DNA of 64,000 nt. Source: Cytobacillus massiliigabonensis. GTDB taxonomy: Bacteria > Bacillota > Bacilli > Bacillales > Cytobacillaceae. The stretch is taken from positions 911,850-975,849 of the forward strand of contig NZ_LT904903.1 of NCBI RefSeq assembly GCF_900199725.1, read 5' to 3'. The notes beneath the pieces are model-generated. The model saw only the letters and a list, made by a program, of their open reading frames with translations. It did not search any database and was not told where the DNA came from. Each line of letters opens with the position of its first letter. Positions within the stretch are counted from its first letter, which is position 1. A program made the position numbers and the translations under genes. Positions 41,693 through 50,504 of this stretch are shown here, in pieces.

Positions 41693-42628
41693 CTAATGGA
41701 GAGCCGCTGCGAATGGATCTTCATTAAATTTTGAGAGCAATAATTGATGTGCCCGTTTCTTTGATTCTCCTATTTCGTAAGAATTGATTGATTCAAGAAG
41801 CTGATACAAGCGTATGACTCGTTCTCTAGGCATCTCATCAACATATTTCATAATAAAATCTTCATAGATTAAAAAGTATTGTTTCATTCGTAAAGCTGAC
41901 CCAGCCACGGTAATAAAAATCTCATTAGAAAAATGCTCTTGAATCTGTCTTTCATAAGTAACGACATAATCTAATATCTTCTTATTGACGAGATGCCGCT
42001 GTACTTTCGCTGCACTACCTAAGTACGTAATAAATTCCTTACTATACCTATTTGGAACAACTGTATCCATTTCTAATTGCATATCTTTTCGAATAATAAA
42101 AGTATTTAAGCATATTAATTTTAGTTCTTTAATAGAGTCATCATTCCAAAATAAACCGATGATTCTTAAGATTTCATAGGCTTCAAGGTAGGCGGAATTC
42201 TGTACCTTTTTCTCAGCAAATTTCTTGTTTACTTGAATCCCTCTCTTTATTTTTTCCCTATCAGCGATGACTTGGTTCATGAGGAAATGTTTTTTTTCAG
42301 AACTGCGCATGAGCAGTTTAAAAATACTAAAGAAGATAATGGCTGCAGCCCCAATCGTTCCAATGATTACTATTGAACTAAGATGAAAGGTAAAGAAAAC
42401 AGCTATGAATAAGAGGAACAGCAATAGGAAAATATCACTCTGAAATGTAAGCCGGTATTTTTTGGAGATAAATTGTTCCATTGTAAAATACCCCTTTGCC
42501 TGGGAGCAATGACTGCAATGTTCCATATGCAGCAAGGTGTATCCGCTGCAGTTTTTGCATACATATAATCGGTTTGTTAACTTCTCCTTAAACATAAAAG
42601 GGCTAAATTTGACAGGAGTTTTACTCAT
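41693..42628 (-). CDS. Zinc-ribbon membrane protein of the divergent cluster
   Basis: The 311-residue protein starts with a short zinc ribbon, CKNC and CSHC (residues about 24-40), then two membrane helices (FLLLFLLFIAVFFTFHL and IIGTIGAAAIIFFSIFKLL) and a 200-residue helical cytoplasmic part (EKKVQNSAYLEAYEILRII). No family is recognised. It overlaps the end of the 54-aa microprotein gene (ATGAGTAA) and precedes the TcaA-like gene by 13 bases, so the three are one translational unit. The zinc ribbon may dock to the zinc-ribbon GTPase of the opposite arm. Confidence 0.72.
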   Translation of the reverse strand: MSKTPVKFSPFMFKEKLTNRLYVCKNCSGYTLLHMEHCSHCSQAKGYFTMEQFISKKYRLTFQSDIFLLLFLLFIAVFFTFHLSSIVIIGTIGAAAIIFFSIFKLLMRSSEKKHFLMNQVIADREKIKRGIQVNKKFAEKKVQNSAYLEAYEILRIIGLFWNDDSIKELKLICLNTFIIRKDMQLEMDTVVPNRYSKEFITYLGSAAKVQRHLVNKKILDYVVTYERQIQEHFSNEIFITVAGSALRMKQYFLIYEDFIMKYVDEMPRERVIRLYQLLESINSYEIGESKKRAHQLLLSKFNEDPFAAALH

Positions 42629-42785
42629 TAGATAAGTTTCCTCCCTGTTTATTGTTTATATATTTATAGATGAAGCGATCAGCATCCTCTTGTTTAATAG
42701 CAGCAGTTTTATATTTATATAGTTTAAAAGATTTCCATATAAAACAAAAAACAAAAATGAGTAAAGGCAGATAGTATGGAAGCAA
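42621..42785 (-). CDS. 54-residue single-pass membrane microprotein
   Basis: A frame from TTG 42785 to TAA 42621 encodes 54 residues: a hydrophobic helix (PYYLPLLIFVFCFIWKSF) followed by a charged tail (KYKTAAIKQEDADRFIYKY). AAAGGAGGAA is seven bases upstream of the TTG. Its stop overlaps the next ATG by eight bases (TAATGAGTAA), the arrangement of translationally coupled genes. No homologue is known to me. It is too short for standard gene callers to keep reliably, and its TTG start would be missed by ATG-only scans. Confidence 0.72.
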   Translation of the reverse strand: MLPYYLPLLIFVFCFIWKSFKLYKYKTAAIKQEDADRFIYKYINNKQGGNLSNE

Positions 42786-42819
42786 AGTTCTTCCTCCTTT
42801 TCAAATGTTAAATCTTTCT

Positions 42820-42871
42820 ATAATAACAAAAATATTCAAAACTTTACAATATACGATAAATTAATTATATT
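42820..42871. promoter_or_regulatory. Back-to-back divergent promoter region
   Basis: Leftward: TTGTAA on the minus strand (42844-42849), 18 bases, TATTAT (42820-42825). Rightward: TTTACA (42843-42848), 17 bases, TATATT (42866-42871). The two -35 hexamers overlap. Both are matches in AT-rich DNA, so either could be chance. Confidence 0.4.
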
Positions 42872-42975
42872 TAAAATAAGGTAATTTTTCTATAAATAAC
42901 CAGGATAATTACAATATATGGTGATTTTTCAGGTAAATAATTGGGGAATGTTCATATTTTAAGGGGGATTTTTTG

Positions 42976-44748
42976 GTGAAGGTGCATAAGTATGCGGCTT
43001 TTTTCTTATTATGCCTATTATTGTTAAGTTCACTTCTTCTACCAGATTCTGCTGCAGCAAATATTGCTGCAGATGCTCAAAAGATGGATGCTGTATTAGT
43101 AGTAGATGTCAGCAATTCTATGAAGGACAGTGATAAAAACAAAATCAGCAACGAGGCAATGAAAATGTTCATTGATATGCTTTCGAAAAATGGGGATAAG
43201 GTCGGAATGGTCGCCTACACAGACCAAATTATTCGGGAAAAAGCCTTAATGAAGATCGGATCAGATGATGATAAAAATGATTTTAAGAAATATATAGATA
43301 CATTATCCCTTGGAGCTTATACAGATATTGCGGTTGGTGTCAGTGAAGCGGTTAAAATCCTTGATGCCGGCAAGGAAGCTGACCATACACCTTTAATTAT
43401 TTTATTAACAGATGGGAATAACTATTTGAATCCAAATTCAGATAGAACAGAGGAGCTGTCTGACAAGGAACTGAATGAAGCGATAAGGCAATCGAAGGCA
43501 GAGGGATATCCTATCTATACAATCGGTTTAAATGCAGATGGCACGTTAAATAAAACAATATTAGAAAAGCTATCTGGAGAGACAGGCGGCAAATTTTTTA
43601 CTACGACAACGGCAGATGACCTTCCGAGAATATTAAGTGAGATATTCGCTAACCATCTCAAGTTAAAAGTAATACCCATTACAAATTTAACAGGAAACGG
43701 TCAATTTCAAGATGTAACGATCGAGATTCCAAACAGCAGTGTTATGGAGGCGAACATTTCAATTACATCAGGGAATCCGATTGAAGCAAAGTTATTTTCA
43801 CCAGATGGAAAGGAAGTAGAAATCCCATCAAATGATGTTTACTATTCAAAGTCAAAAGCCTATTCATTAATTAAATTAATTAAACCTAAGTCTGGGAATT
43901 GGAAGGTTCAAGTTAAGGGTGTACAAAAGGATAAAATTGACATTAATATGGTTTTTAATTATGATTTAGGGCTTCGTCTAGAAGAGCCTGCGAAATCGAA
44001 CTATAAAAAGGGTGACATGATAGAAATTCTGTCATTTCTTGAATCAAATGGACAGAAGGTGAATAGTCCTGAATTGTATCAATCGATGAACGCGAAACTG
44101 ATTGTTAGCGATACCGCATCGAATACTAAAAGCGAACTTTCTCTTACGAATGATGGAAAAAGCTTTCATGGAGAATTTACCATTCCAGAGGATAAAAAAT
44201 ATGAATTAAAAGTTGTAGCAGAAGATAATAGTTTTTACCGTGAAACAGATCCGTTTATCATTGATGCCAGTGTAATGGCTGCTGCCTCTGCTGCCCCTGA
44301 GAAAGAGGGGAATAAAAAAGATTTCCCGTGGGTATTGTACGTCTTGATTGGAATCGGCGTAATCTTGTTATTGATTCTTGCCTTCTATATTCTAGCACTG
44401 ATTAAAAAGGCAAACAAAGGTTTTATCGGGCAGATTGTTGTTGAAATCAGAGATGAGAATACAGGGGAGAAAACAACACCACAATATCGCAAGTTGAATA
44501 CATTCAAAGGAAAGATTAAACTCCACCAGCTTCTTCAGCTTGCACCAGAATACATTGAAACGGAATCTATTATTCTCGTGCCAGGGAAAAATGACACACT
44601 CACTCTTTTTAATAAAGGGGATGTAATCATTGAGAAGGCTGGGCGAGCAGTAGATGCTTCAAAAGGAATAACGATTAAGAAGAATGATAGGCTGAAGGCT
44701 AAGCTAAATAAAGTGAACAAATCGATTTCTCTTGATTATCTCATATAG
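42976..44748 (+). CDS. Secreted VWA-domain protein with membrane anchor
   Basis: The 590-residue protein has a signal peptide (YAAFFLLCLLLLSSLLL...DSAAA), then a VWA domain (about residues 37-215) with the MIDAS motif DVSNS near residue 44, a Thr in GAYTDIAVG and Asp in LTDGNN. This is a complete metal-ion site, so it should bind a protein partner through Mg2+. Two Ig-like beta modules follow, then a membrane helix (about 452-477, VLYVLIGIGVILLLILAFYI) and a cytosolic beta-rich tail of 110 residues. GTG 42976 fits AAGGGGGA at eight bases. It is the first gene of the rightward arm; tubulin-like follows after 12 bases. Confidence 0.85.
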   Translation: MKVHKYAAFFLLCLLLLSSLLLPDSAAANIAADAQKMDAVLVVDVSNSMKDSDKNKISNEAMKMFIDMLSKNGDKVGMVAYTDQIIREKALMKIGSDDDKNDFKKYIDTLSLGAYTDIAVGVSEAVKILDAGKEADHTPLIILLTDGNNYLNPNSDRTEELSDKELNEAIRQSKAEGYPIYTIGLNADGTLNKTILEKLSGETGGKFFTTTTADDLPRILSEIFANHLKLKVIPITNLTGNGQFQDVTIEIPNSSVMEANISITSGNPIEAKLFSPDGKEVEIPSNDVYYSKSKAYSLIKLIKPKSGNWKVQVKGVQKDKIDINMVFNYDLGLRLEEPAKSNYKKGDMIEILSFLESNGQKVNSPELYQSMNAKLIVSDTASNTKSELSLTNDGKSFHGEFTIPEDKKYELKVVAEDNSFYRETDPFIIDASVMAAASAAPEKEGNKKDFPWVLYVLIGIGVILLLILAFYILALIKKANKGFIGQIVVEIRDENTGEKTTPQYRKLNTFKGKIKLHQLLQLAPEYIETESIILVPGKNDTLTLFNKGDVIIEKAGRAVDASKGITIKKNDRLKAKLNKVNKSISLDYLI

Positions 44749-44760
44749 GGGGTATACGGC

Positions 44761-47700
44761 ATGAAAGCAACAGTTAGAGAGCATATCCAGCAGTTAGACG
44801 TATCATTAGGCGGCGGTATTGTTAGTGAGAAAATCCGTGTGGATACGATAGATAATCCAATGCTTGTCATTGGACTTGGAGGGACAGGAATTGATGCTCT
44901 TCTCCGTTTGAAATACCAGGTGAATAGAAGGTTTAAGCTTCCGGCAGATCCAATTTCCAAGAAGAAGAAGGAGAAACCAAACAATATAGAATTTCTCGCT
45001 TTTGAAACGAATGAACAGGACCGTTTTAAAAAATACAAAGGAATCGGGCTAGACCCTGTAACAGAATTTGTCCTTCTCTCAAATCCCGAAATTGGGAGTC
45101 TATTGCAAAATAGGAGCACACTTCCTTCCTATATTACAGATTGGCTCTCACCAGAACTGTTGATTACCGATGGGATTAGTGGAGCATCTGGCATAAGACA
45201 GGCGGGGCGATTACTATTATTTACAAAAATTAATCAAGTCGTACAAACCATTGAAAAGAAAATAAAGGTTTTATCTGAAGGGACAAATAAAAGGATGTCC
45301 GTGTTCATCCTAACAGGTATCTCTGGAGGAACAGGTTCAGGCTGCTTCCTGGATATTTCCTATATTATTCGCGGCATTATGGAAAAGGAACATGGCTCAG
45401 CAGGTATTGATAAAGTAAGTATTCTTGGGTACTTATTTACCCCGGATGTCAATTTATCGAATAAAAGCTTAAATACCCATACAAGTGAATACATCAAGAA
45501 AAATGGATTTGCAGCTTTGAAAGAGCTTGATTATTGGATGAATGTGGATGAGCGGAATGAGCGCTTTAAACAGCAGTATGGAAATATCCTGTCTGTTAAT
45601 TCACCAATGCCTCCTTATAATCTGTGTCATCTCATTTCTGCGACGAATCTAGACGGAAAACTGCTTGAAAATGCGTATGACTACACAATGAATGTGACAG
45701 CTGAAAATATTACAAACTTCATGGCAAATGAGGATAAGCAATCGGGAGAGGAATTTGCCATTCACGATTATATCAGTAATATCGGCACGAATATCAAGCA
45801 GATGCATAAAGCATATGCAGCTAACTATTCCTATAACATTCTTGGAGCATCATCTGCGATTTTGCCTGTTGAAGAAATGACGACCTACTTAGCCTATAAA
45901 GTATTTAAGAAGATGGAAAAAATGTTTCCTGCTTCTCCTACTCAAGAGGAAGTTGAAACATTTGCGAATCGAATGGGTCTTGATATTGATTCCGTACATA
46001 AAAAGTTCAATTCGCAGGTCCCTGAACCGATTCCTGGCTATGAAAACAGCGACCGCTTAAACTTTAACAATGTGATTAAGCAGCAATCAATAAGTTTAGA
46101 TCAAGAACTAGAACAAGGGTATCTTTCAAAGGCAAGAGAAAACTATATTAAGTTAAAAAAGCAATATCCGGCAGAGCTGCTTGAAAATTTCAAGGAACAA
46201 ATTAAACGTTTATTTTTAAATCCGGAGCAGGGTCCCTTTTTTGTTTCCCGCTTAATTTTCACAGCGAAAGGAAATAGTTTATTAAATTTAATAAAGTCCT
46301 ATATTGAATTTTTGCAAGAACAGGTTTATCGAAAACCAGTGGAAATAAACGATATGGCGCAGCAAGGGGCAGAAAGGCTAGCCGATGCAAAAAGTGCGCT
46401 ATTTTCCAAGGATAAAAAGAAAAACGGCTACATAGCGACGAAAATTGATGAATATCACCTTCGTGCAGATAAAGAGTGCATGGAGCATATGATTGATTTT
46501 TATCAAGATATCCACGCGATGATTAATGAAGAAAATAATAAAATGTATGCAGTTGTAACAGAGATATTAAATACATTAAATATGATTTTTGAAAAAAACG
46601 GGGATATCTTAATTCGCGGCGAAGAAACTCAGGATGGAATCGGGAACAAAACCTATTACTGGAATGTAGTTAGTGTTCCTGACATGGCTGAAAAAATAAC
46701 AGAAATTATGGAAACAAAAGATGGAAATGATATGATTGCAGATTTTACAAAGGATTTGCTAGACCAATCAAATCGGTGGGTAAAAGAACAGGATTTAGAT
46801 ATTGTCAGTTCCATTTCTGAATTCCTCTCTGAAAAGTTTGGTGATTTAATTACGAAATCGATGGAAGACTTTCTCGTGATGAAATACGGGGAGGATGAAT
46901 CGATCGAGCATATTATTGAACGAAAAATTGCAAAATTACTTAATGATGAAGCTGTTCCGGTATTCCATTTAAACAATAGTGCAGGGAATCTTGTCTTTCC
47001 TTCTTGGGGGTTTGTCTCGGTCCCTCATAAAGCGCCAAATATTTTAAAAGGGATAAAGGATTTTCAGAGAACTTCCGTAAGCGGTGCTCGTTTCACTGTC
47101 AAGGAAAGTGAAGTGAAAAACCGGATTTTCTGGTTAAACACGAAAAATGGAGTCCCGTTATTTGTCTATACACCTCTTACTAGTTATGAACAAAGCTATG
47201 AACGCACGATATTCGAACAAGAAGGGGTAGGTCGCCACCTTTCTCAATCGGAAAAGGATAATTGGGCATACCTTCCATCGCCTATTCCGGAAATGTCATG
47301 GGGCGACATTTATGAAAATACGAGACTTAAAGATTATAACCGCAGAATAAGAGAATTATTTGCTAAAGCAATAGAATTTGGTGTGATCAAGGATAAGGGA
47401 GAATATGCAAACACGAATAATAAATTTGAAATCATTCTTTCTGGAGAATTTAATCTTTCAGAAATCCTAAGCCGATTTCAAATGGAACAGCATTCTGACA
47501 AGCCAAACTTAGGTGAAGTGAAAAAGTGTATTGGAGAACTTCGCAGACTTTTAACAGAGCAGCTTCCTATTGTTTCCAAAAGAGATATCTTTGGCAGCAG
47601 CAATAAAAATATGGCGATCGAAAATTTTGTTCGTACACCGAATCTCATCCATTCTGTTAGAGAGGAAGTTCTAAAGTACGAATCAATTCAGGAAGTGCTT

Positions 47701-48150
47701 TATGAACTTGAAGCTTCACTAAAATCCTATCAAGATGAAGCTGTGAATATAGAGAAGTTCATTGAAGTTTTATATACAAGCACCATTACGAAAAAAGGCG
47801 CTGTTTATGTCTATGATCACGATGCAGAAGAAGAGAGCTGGGAGCCTTTCCTTAACTTAACAAAGGTCAATAAGTTTATTGAATTTGAGCTTTACCAAGT
47901 CTACCGTTCCCTTAATGAAAAGCGAAAGGCAATTATTAATAAGAAAGCAGATCGAAGAAATACGAACTTGTCGATGAGCGATGATACCGGGGTATTAACA
48001 AGTAGATTAGAATCATTAAGTGATGCAGCCTTAGAAGCAAAATCGACATTAGAATATGATCGAAAAGAATTCCTCAACGGGGAAGAATTGTATACATTTT
48101 ATAAACAAATTCTTGAAAAGGTAAATAGTCTAATTAAGGTGATTAGATAA
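44761..48150 (+). CDS. Large tubulin-like protein (Tubulin_2 family)
   Basis: The 1129-residue cytosolic protein opens with a nucleotide-fold strand and glycine loop MLVIGLGGTGIDALLRLKYQ (about residues 34-53). It carries the tubulin signature GISGGTGSGCFLDISYIIRG (about 184-203), the phosphate loop shared by tubulins and FtsZ. The rest is mostly helical, with a conserved W/NPxx module from about 600 and coiled-coil stretches near the C-terminus. Proteins of this family are rare in bacteria and mostly found in operons with VWA proteins and GTPases. It may polymerise with GTP. It is the longest gene of the cluster. GGGGG lies eight bases upstream of ATG. Confidence 0.85.
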   Translation: MKATVREHIQQLDVSLGGGIVSEKIRVDTIDNPMLVIGLGGTGIDALLRLKYQVNRRFKLPADPISKKKKEKPNNIEFLAFETNEQDRFKKYKGIGLDPVTEFVLLSNPEIGSLLQNRSTLPSYITDWLSPELLITDGISGASGIRQAGRLLLFTKINQVVQTIEKKIKVLSEGTNKRMSVFILTGISGGTGSGCFLDISYIIRGIMEKEHGSAGIDKVSILGYLFTPDVNLSNKSLNTHTSEYIKKNGFAALKELDYWMNVDERNERFKQQYGNILSVNSPMPPYNLCHLISATNLDGKLLENAYDYTMNVTAENITNFMANEDKQSGEEFAIHDYISNIGTNIKQMHKAYAANYSYNILGASSAILPVEEMTTYLAYKVFKKMEKMFPASPTQEEVETFANRMGLDIDSVHKKFNSQVPEPIPGYENSDRLNFNNVIKQQSISLDQELEQGYLSKARENYIKLKKQYPAELLENFKEQIKRLFLNPEQGPFFVSRLIFTAKGNSLLNLIKSYIEFLQEQVYRKPVEINDMAQQGAERLADAKSALFSKDKKKNGYIATKIDEYHLRADKECMEHMIDFYQDIHAMINEENNKMYAVVTEILNTLNMIFEKNGDILIRGEETQDGIGNKTYYWNVVSVPDMAEKITEIMETKDGNDMIADFTKDLLDQSNRWVKEQDLDIVSSISEFLSEKFGDLITKSMEDFLVMKYGEDESIEHIIERKIAKLLNDEAVPVFHLNNSAGNLVFPSWGFVSVPHKAPNILKGIKDFQRTSVSGARFTVKESEVKNRIFWLNTKNGVPLFVYTPLTSYEQSYERTIFEQEGVGRHLSQSEKDNWAYLPSPIPEMSWGDIYENTRLKDYNRRIRELFAKAIEFGVIKDKGEYANTNNKFEIILSGEFNLSEILSRFQMEQHSDKPNLGEVKKCIGELRRLLTEQLPIVSKRDIFGSSNKNMAIENFVRTPNLIHSVREEVLKYESIQEVLYELEASLKSYQDEAVNIEKFIEVLYTSTITKKGAVYVYDHDAEEESWEPFLNLTKVNKFIEFELYQVYRSLNEKRKAIINKKADRRNTNLSMSDDTGVLTSRLESLSDAALEAKSTLEYDRKEFLNGEELYTFYKQILEKVNSLIKVIR

Positions 48151-48171
48151 CCTTTAAGGGGCCAAAATGGA

Positions 48172-50487
48172 ATGCAAAAGTTATTAGAAAAAATCATCGA
48201 AGATTATATTCTAAAGGCTGAAAATAGCCATCTTGGTAAGGATGCAAGACGAATGATCAGCAATCCGATCATTTACCTATTTATTGGTGACCAGTCTCTG
48301 TCCGCCCTTAAGGCAATCTATGAGCTAAATCAAAAAAAGTGGGCTAACCATGACGGAATCATGTATCTTCATGTTCATTTGAAAGAAACATGGGCAGCAG
48401 AAAATGTGTTTTCATTTAAAGCTTCTGAAATGGATACAACAGGAAAAAGAAGCAGGCCTTCATTATATGAAGCCTTTTATCAAGATGAGCAAAAGCTGGT
48501 TGATTATAACCAGCTTTTGCGCCAATTAAATGTCCGTTTTGCAGAACTAGGGAATAAATTTGCTTCCTTTCAGAAGATTAATATCTCTGTCATTACTGAG
48601 ATAAATGATTCACTTACAGTTATTTTACCTGAGTTAACGATTTTACTTGAACACTCTTTAAGGGATTTATTCACGATGACCTACATAGATGCTTTCTGTT
48701 TACTGGAAGAAAGAGCAGCAGACGAGGGCACCTCAGTGCTAGGCTTGAGTTTTCTTCGGGAACTAAAGAATTTGCAAGAACAGCAATATTCCTTTTCAAA
48801 AGAGATTCTTGTGACTAAGGATAAAATTAGGTTATCTGTTACAAGGAAGGGACCTTTATTTGATCTTGTGTACCTGCTGAGTAATAAAGACGAACGTGGG
48901 AGATTTATAGAAAACAGCATAAGCAAGAATGCGGAAATTATTTCTGCGATTAACCTGATAAAAAATAAAAAAGTGAATGAACATGAACATTTTCCCGGCA
49001 ATGAAATGTACAATAATGTCCATTTCTCAAAAAATATTCAAAATGATGAACGGATACCTGCATTTGTTTCAGCTGGATTTTCAAAGGTCAGCCGTCCGAA
49101 TGAAGCCATTGTCATAAATGTTCTCTATTATTTTTTTAAACATGTAAATAGGGTTATCCATGATCGTGCAAAGAATTTGGACCATCAAAAAGTGATTGAA
49201 TTGCTTGAACTAGACAATGCCTCTATTGAAAGCAGGGTTACTTCCTTTTTACCCCCTAATGAAATCATCGAAGAGATGCTTGGTTTAATGCCCGCTGATT
49301 ATACGTATAGTCAGCTGGAAAATCTGCCTTTAAAAGAAGCAGAAGAATTATTGTTTGGGAGCTCAGCAAAGGTTTTTTTTCAAGAAAATTTGCTGAACCC
49401 ATTTTCTGAAAATATAAAGAGATATTATTCAAAACGACCGCTAAAAATACTGCTTCAAAAGCGAGTGGAGGAAAACTCCAATTATGGAGTTTATTGCGCT
49501 TATCGATGGACAGGTGACCCATTTGTCCATTATCTGCTCCGGCTTCGTTCTGAGTATGCCCATCAATCTGAGTTATTTGAAGAAGAGTTAAACGCGATTT
49601 ACAGTGAATATGGGGGTCAGCAGAATTTCCGAAAAAACCCATTTTCCAAGAAGCGGACAACAAGGAATTTCATCTCTCATTTACTTAATAAAATCTACCA
49701 GCTTAAGTGTAAAAATGTACTAGTGAATGCAAAGCTTGAGCTAGTTAACTATTATATTTTGATTCTTGAAGAATGTCATGAAGAGTATAAGGGGCAGATT
49801 GATGCCGTTAATAGCTTGGAAATAAATTTGCACCGCATAAAGGCTGAAGTGACTTCAGGTTATCAAAATAAGATTAACCAAAATATTCCTGAGTATTATG
49901 AGAGGATGGTTACATCCATTCTTCAAGATTTAGAGGAAAGACGTTCTGCAGAATTTTATTTTGAAGAAAAGAATTTGGCAAACTATTCCCTTCTTCTTAA
50001 ACAGGGGCTGTTTGCGAATCGAGTCATAGAGATGTGCCAAAGGCTCATATTCGAATCAGGAAAGCTAGATCAAACATTCGAACAAGAAATATTAGCAAGA
50101 GGAAATGTGATGGTTGATTATGGGGATTCACAGGTTATGACAAAGGAAGAATTATTTAATGAACTATACCAGCTGCTAGAAAAGGATTCTGCATGCCAAA
50201 TTCATTTATTAGATTATACCCAGAAACATAAGTATGAAGAGAAGTATTACCTTGGCGATTTTCAGAGCAGCTTTATCCAATATGTTTTAGGAATAGACAA
50301 GGATAATCGCCCATACCGCCTCGGCTGTATACATGAGAATAGAGCAAGCGGGATTGAGAAGCTGAGTTTAATGGGTGGGTTTTCAATTGAGGACTTAAGA
50401 TTTTATCAAAATAATATTCGATATTATGAAAAATATCAAGAAAGTGGATATGAGTTCCACCCTGAGTCAAATTCCGTATCAACTTGA
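48172..50487 (+). CDS. Uncharacterised large protein of the tubulin/VWA cluster
   Basis: The 771-residue protein has no clear domain. The first 60 residues read NPIIYLFIGDQSLSALKAI then GIMYLHVHLKE, whose strand-loop-helix layout resembles the start of the neighbouring tubulin-like protein (MLVIGLGGTGIDALLRL), but the glycine loop is missing. The rest is helical, with charged coils around residues 530-600 (ELVNYYILILEECHEEYKG). No membrane segment is seen. It lies 21 bases after the tubulin-like gene and 17 before the next. It might be an inactive tubulin-like partner, a hypothesis only. Confidence 0.6.
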   Translation: MQKLLEKIIEDYILKAENSHLGKDARRMISNPIIYLFIGDQSLSALKAIYELNQKKWANHDGIMYLHVHLKETWAAENVFSFKASEMDTTGKRSRPSLYEAFYQDEQKLVDYNQLLRQLNVRFAELGNKFASFQKINISVITEINDSLTVILPELTILLEHSLRDLFTMTYIDAFCLLEERAADEGTSVLGLSFLRELKNLQEQQYSFSKEILVTKDKIRLSVTRKGPLFDLVYLLSNKDERGRFIENSISKNAEIISAINLIKNKKVNEHEHFPGNEMYNNVHFSKNIQNDERIPAFVSAGFSKVSRPNEAIVINVLYYFFKHVNRVIHDRAKNLDHQKVIELLELDNASIESRVTSFLPPNEIIEEMLGLMPADYTYSQLENLPLKEAEELLFGSSAKVFFQENLLNPFSENIKRYYSKRPLKILLQKRVEENSNYGVYCAYRWTGDPFVHYLLRLRSEYAHQSELFEEELNAIYSEYGGQQNFRKNPFSKKRTTRNFISHLLNKIYQLKCKNVLVNAKLELVNYYILILEECHEEYKGQIDAVNSLEINLHRIKAEVTSGYQNKINQNIPEYYERMVTSILQDLEERRSAEFYFEEKNLANYSLLLKQGLFANRVIEMCQRLIFESGKLDQTFEQEILARGNVMVDYGDSQVMTKEELFNELYQLLEKDSACQIHLLDYTQKHKYEEKYYLGDFQSSFIQYVLGIDKDNRPYRLGCIHENRASGIEKLSLMGGFSIEDLRFYQNNIRYYEKYQESGYEFHPESNSVST

Positions 50488-50504
50488 TTGAAAGGGGTAA
50501 CTTG

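Noticed and set aside
49265..49663. 132-codon open frame antisense to the 771-aa protein
   Set aside because: No ribosome binding site and composition unlike neighbouring genes; the sense frame is 771 codons within a packed operon.
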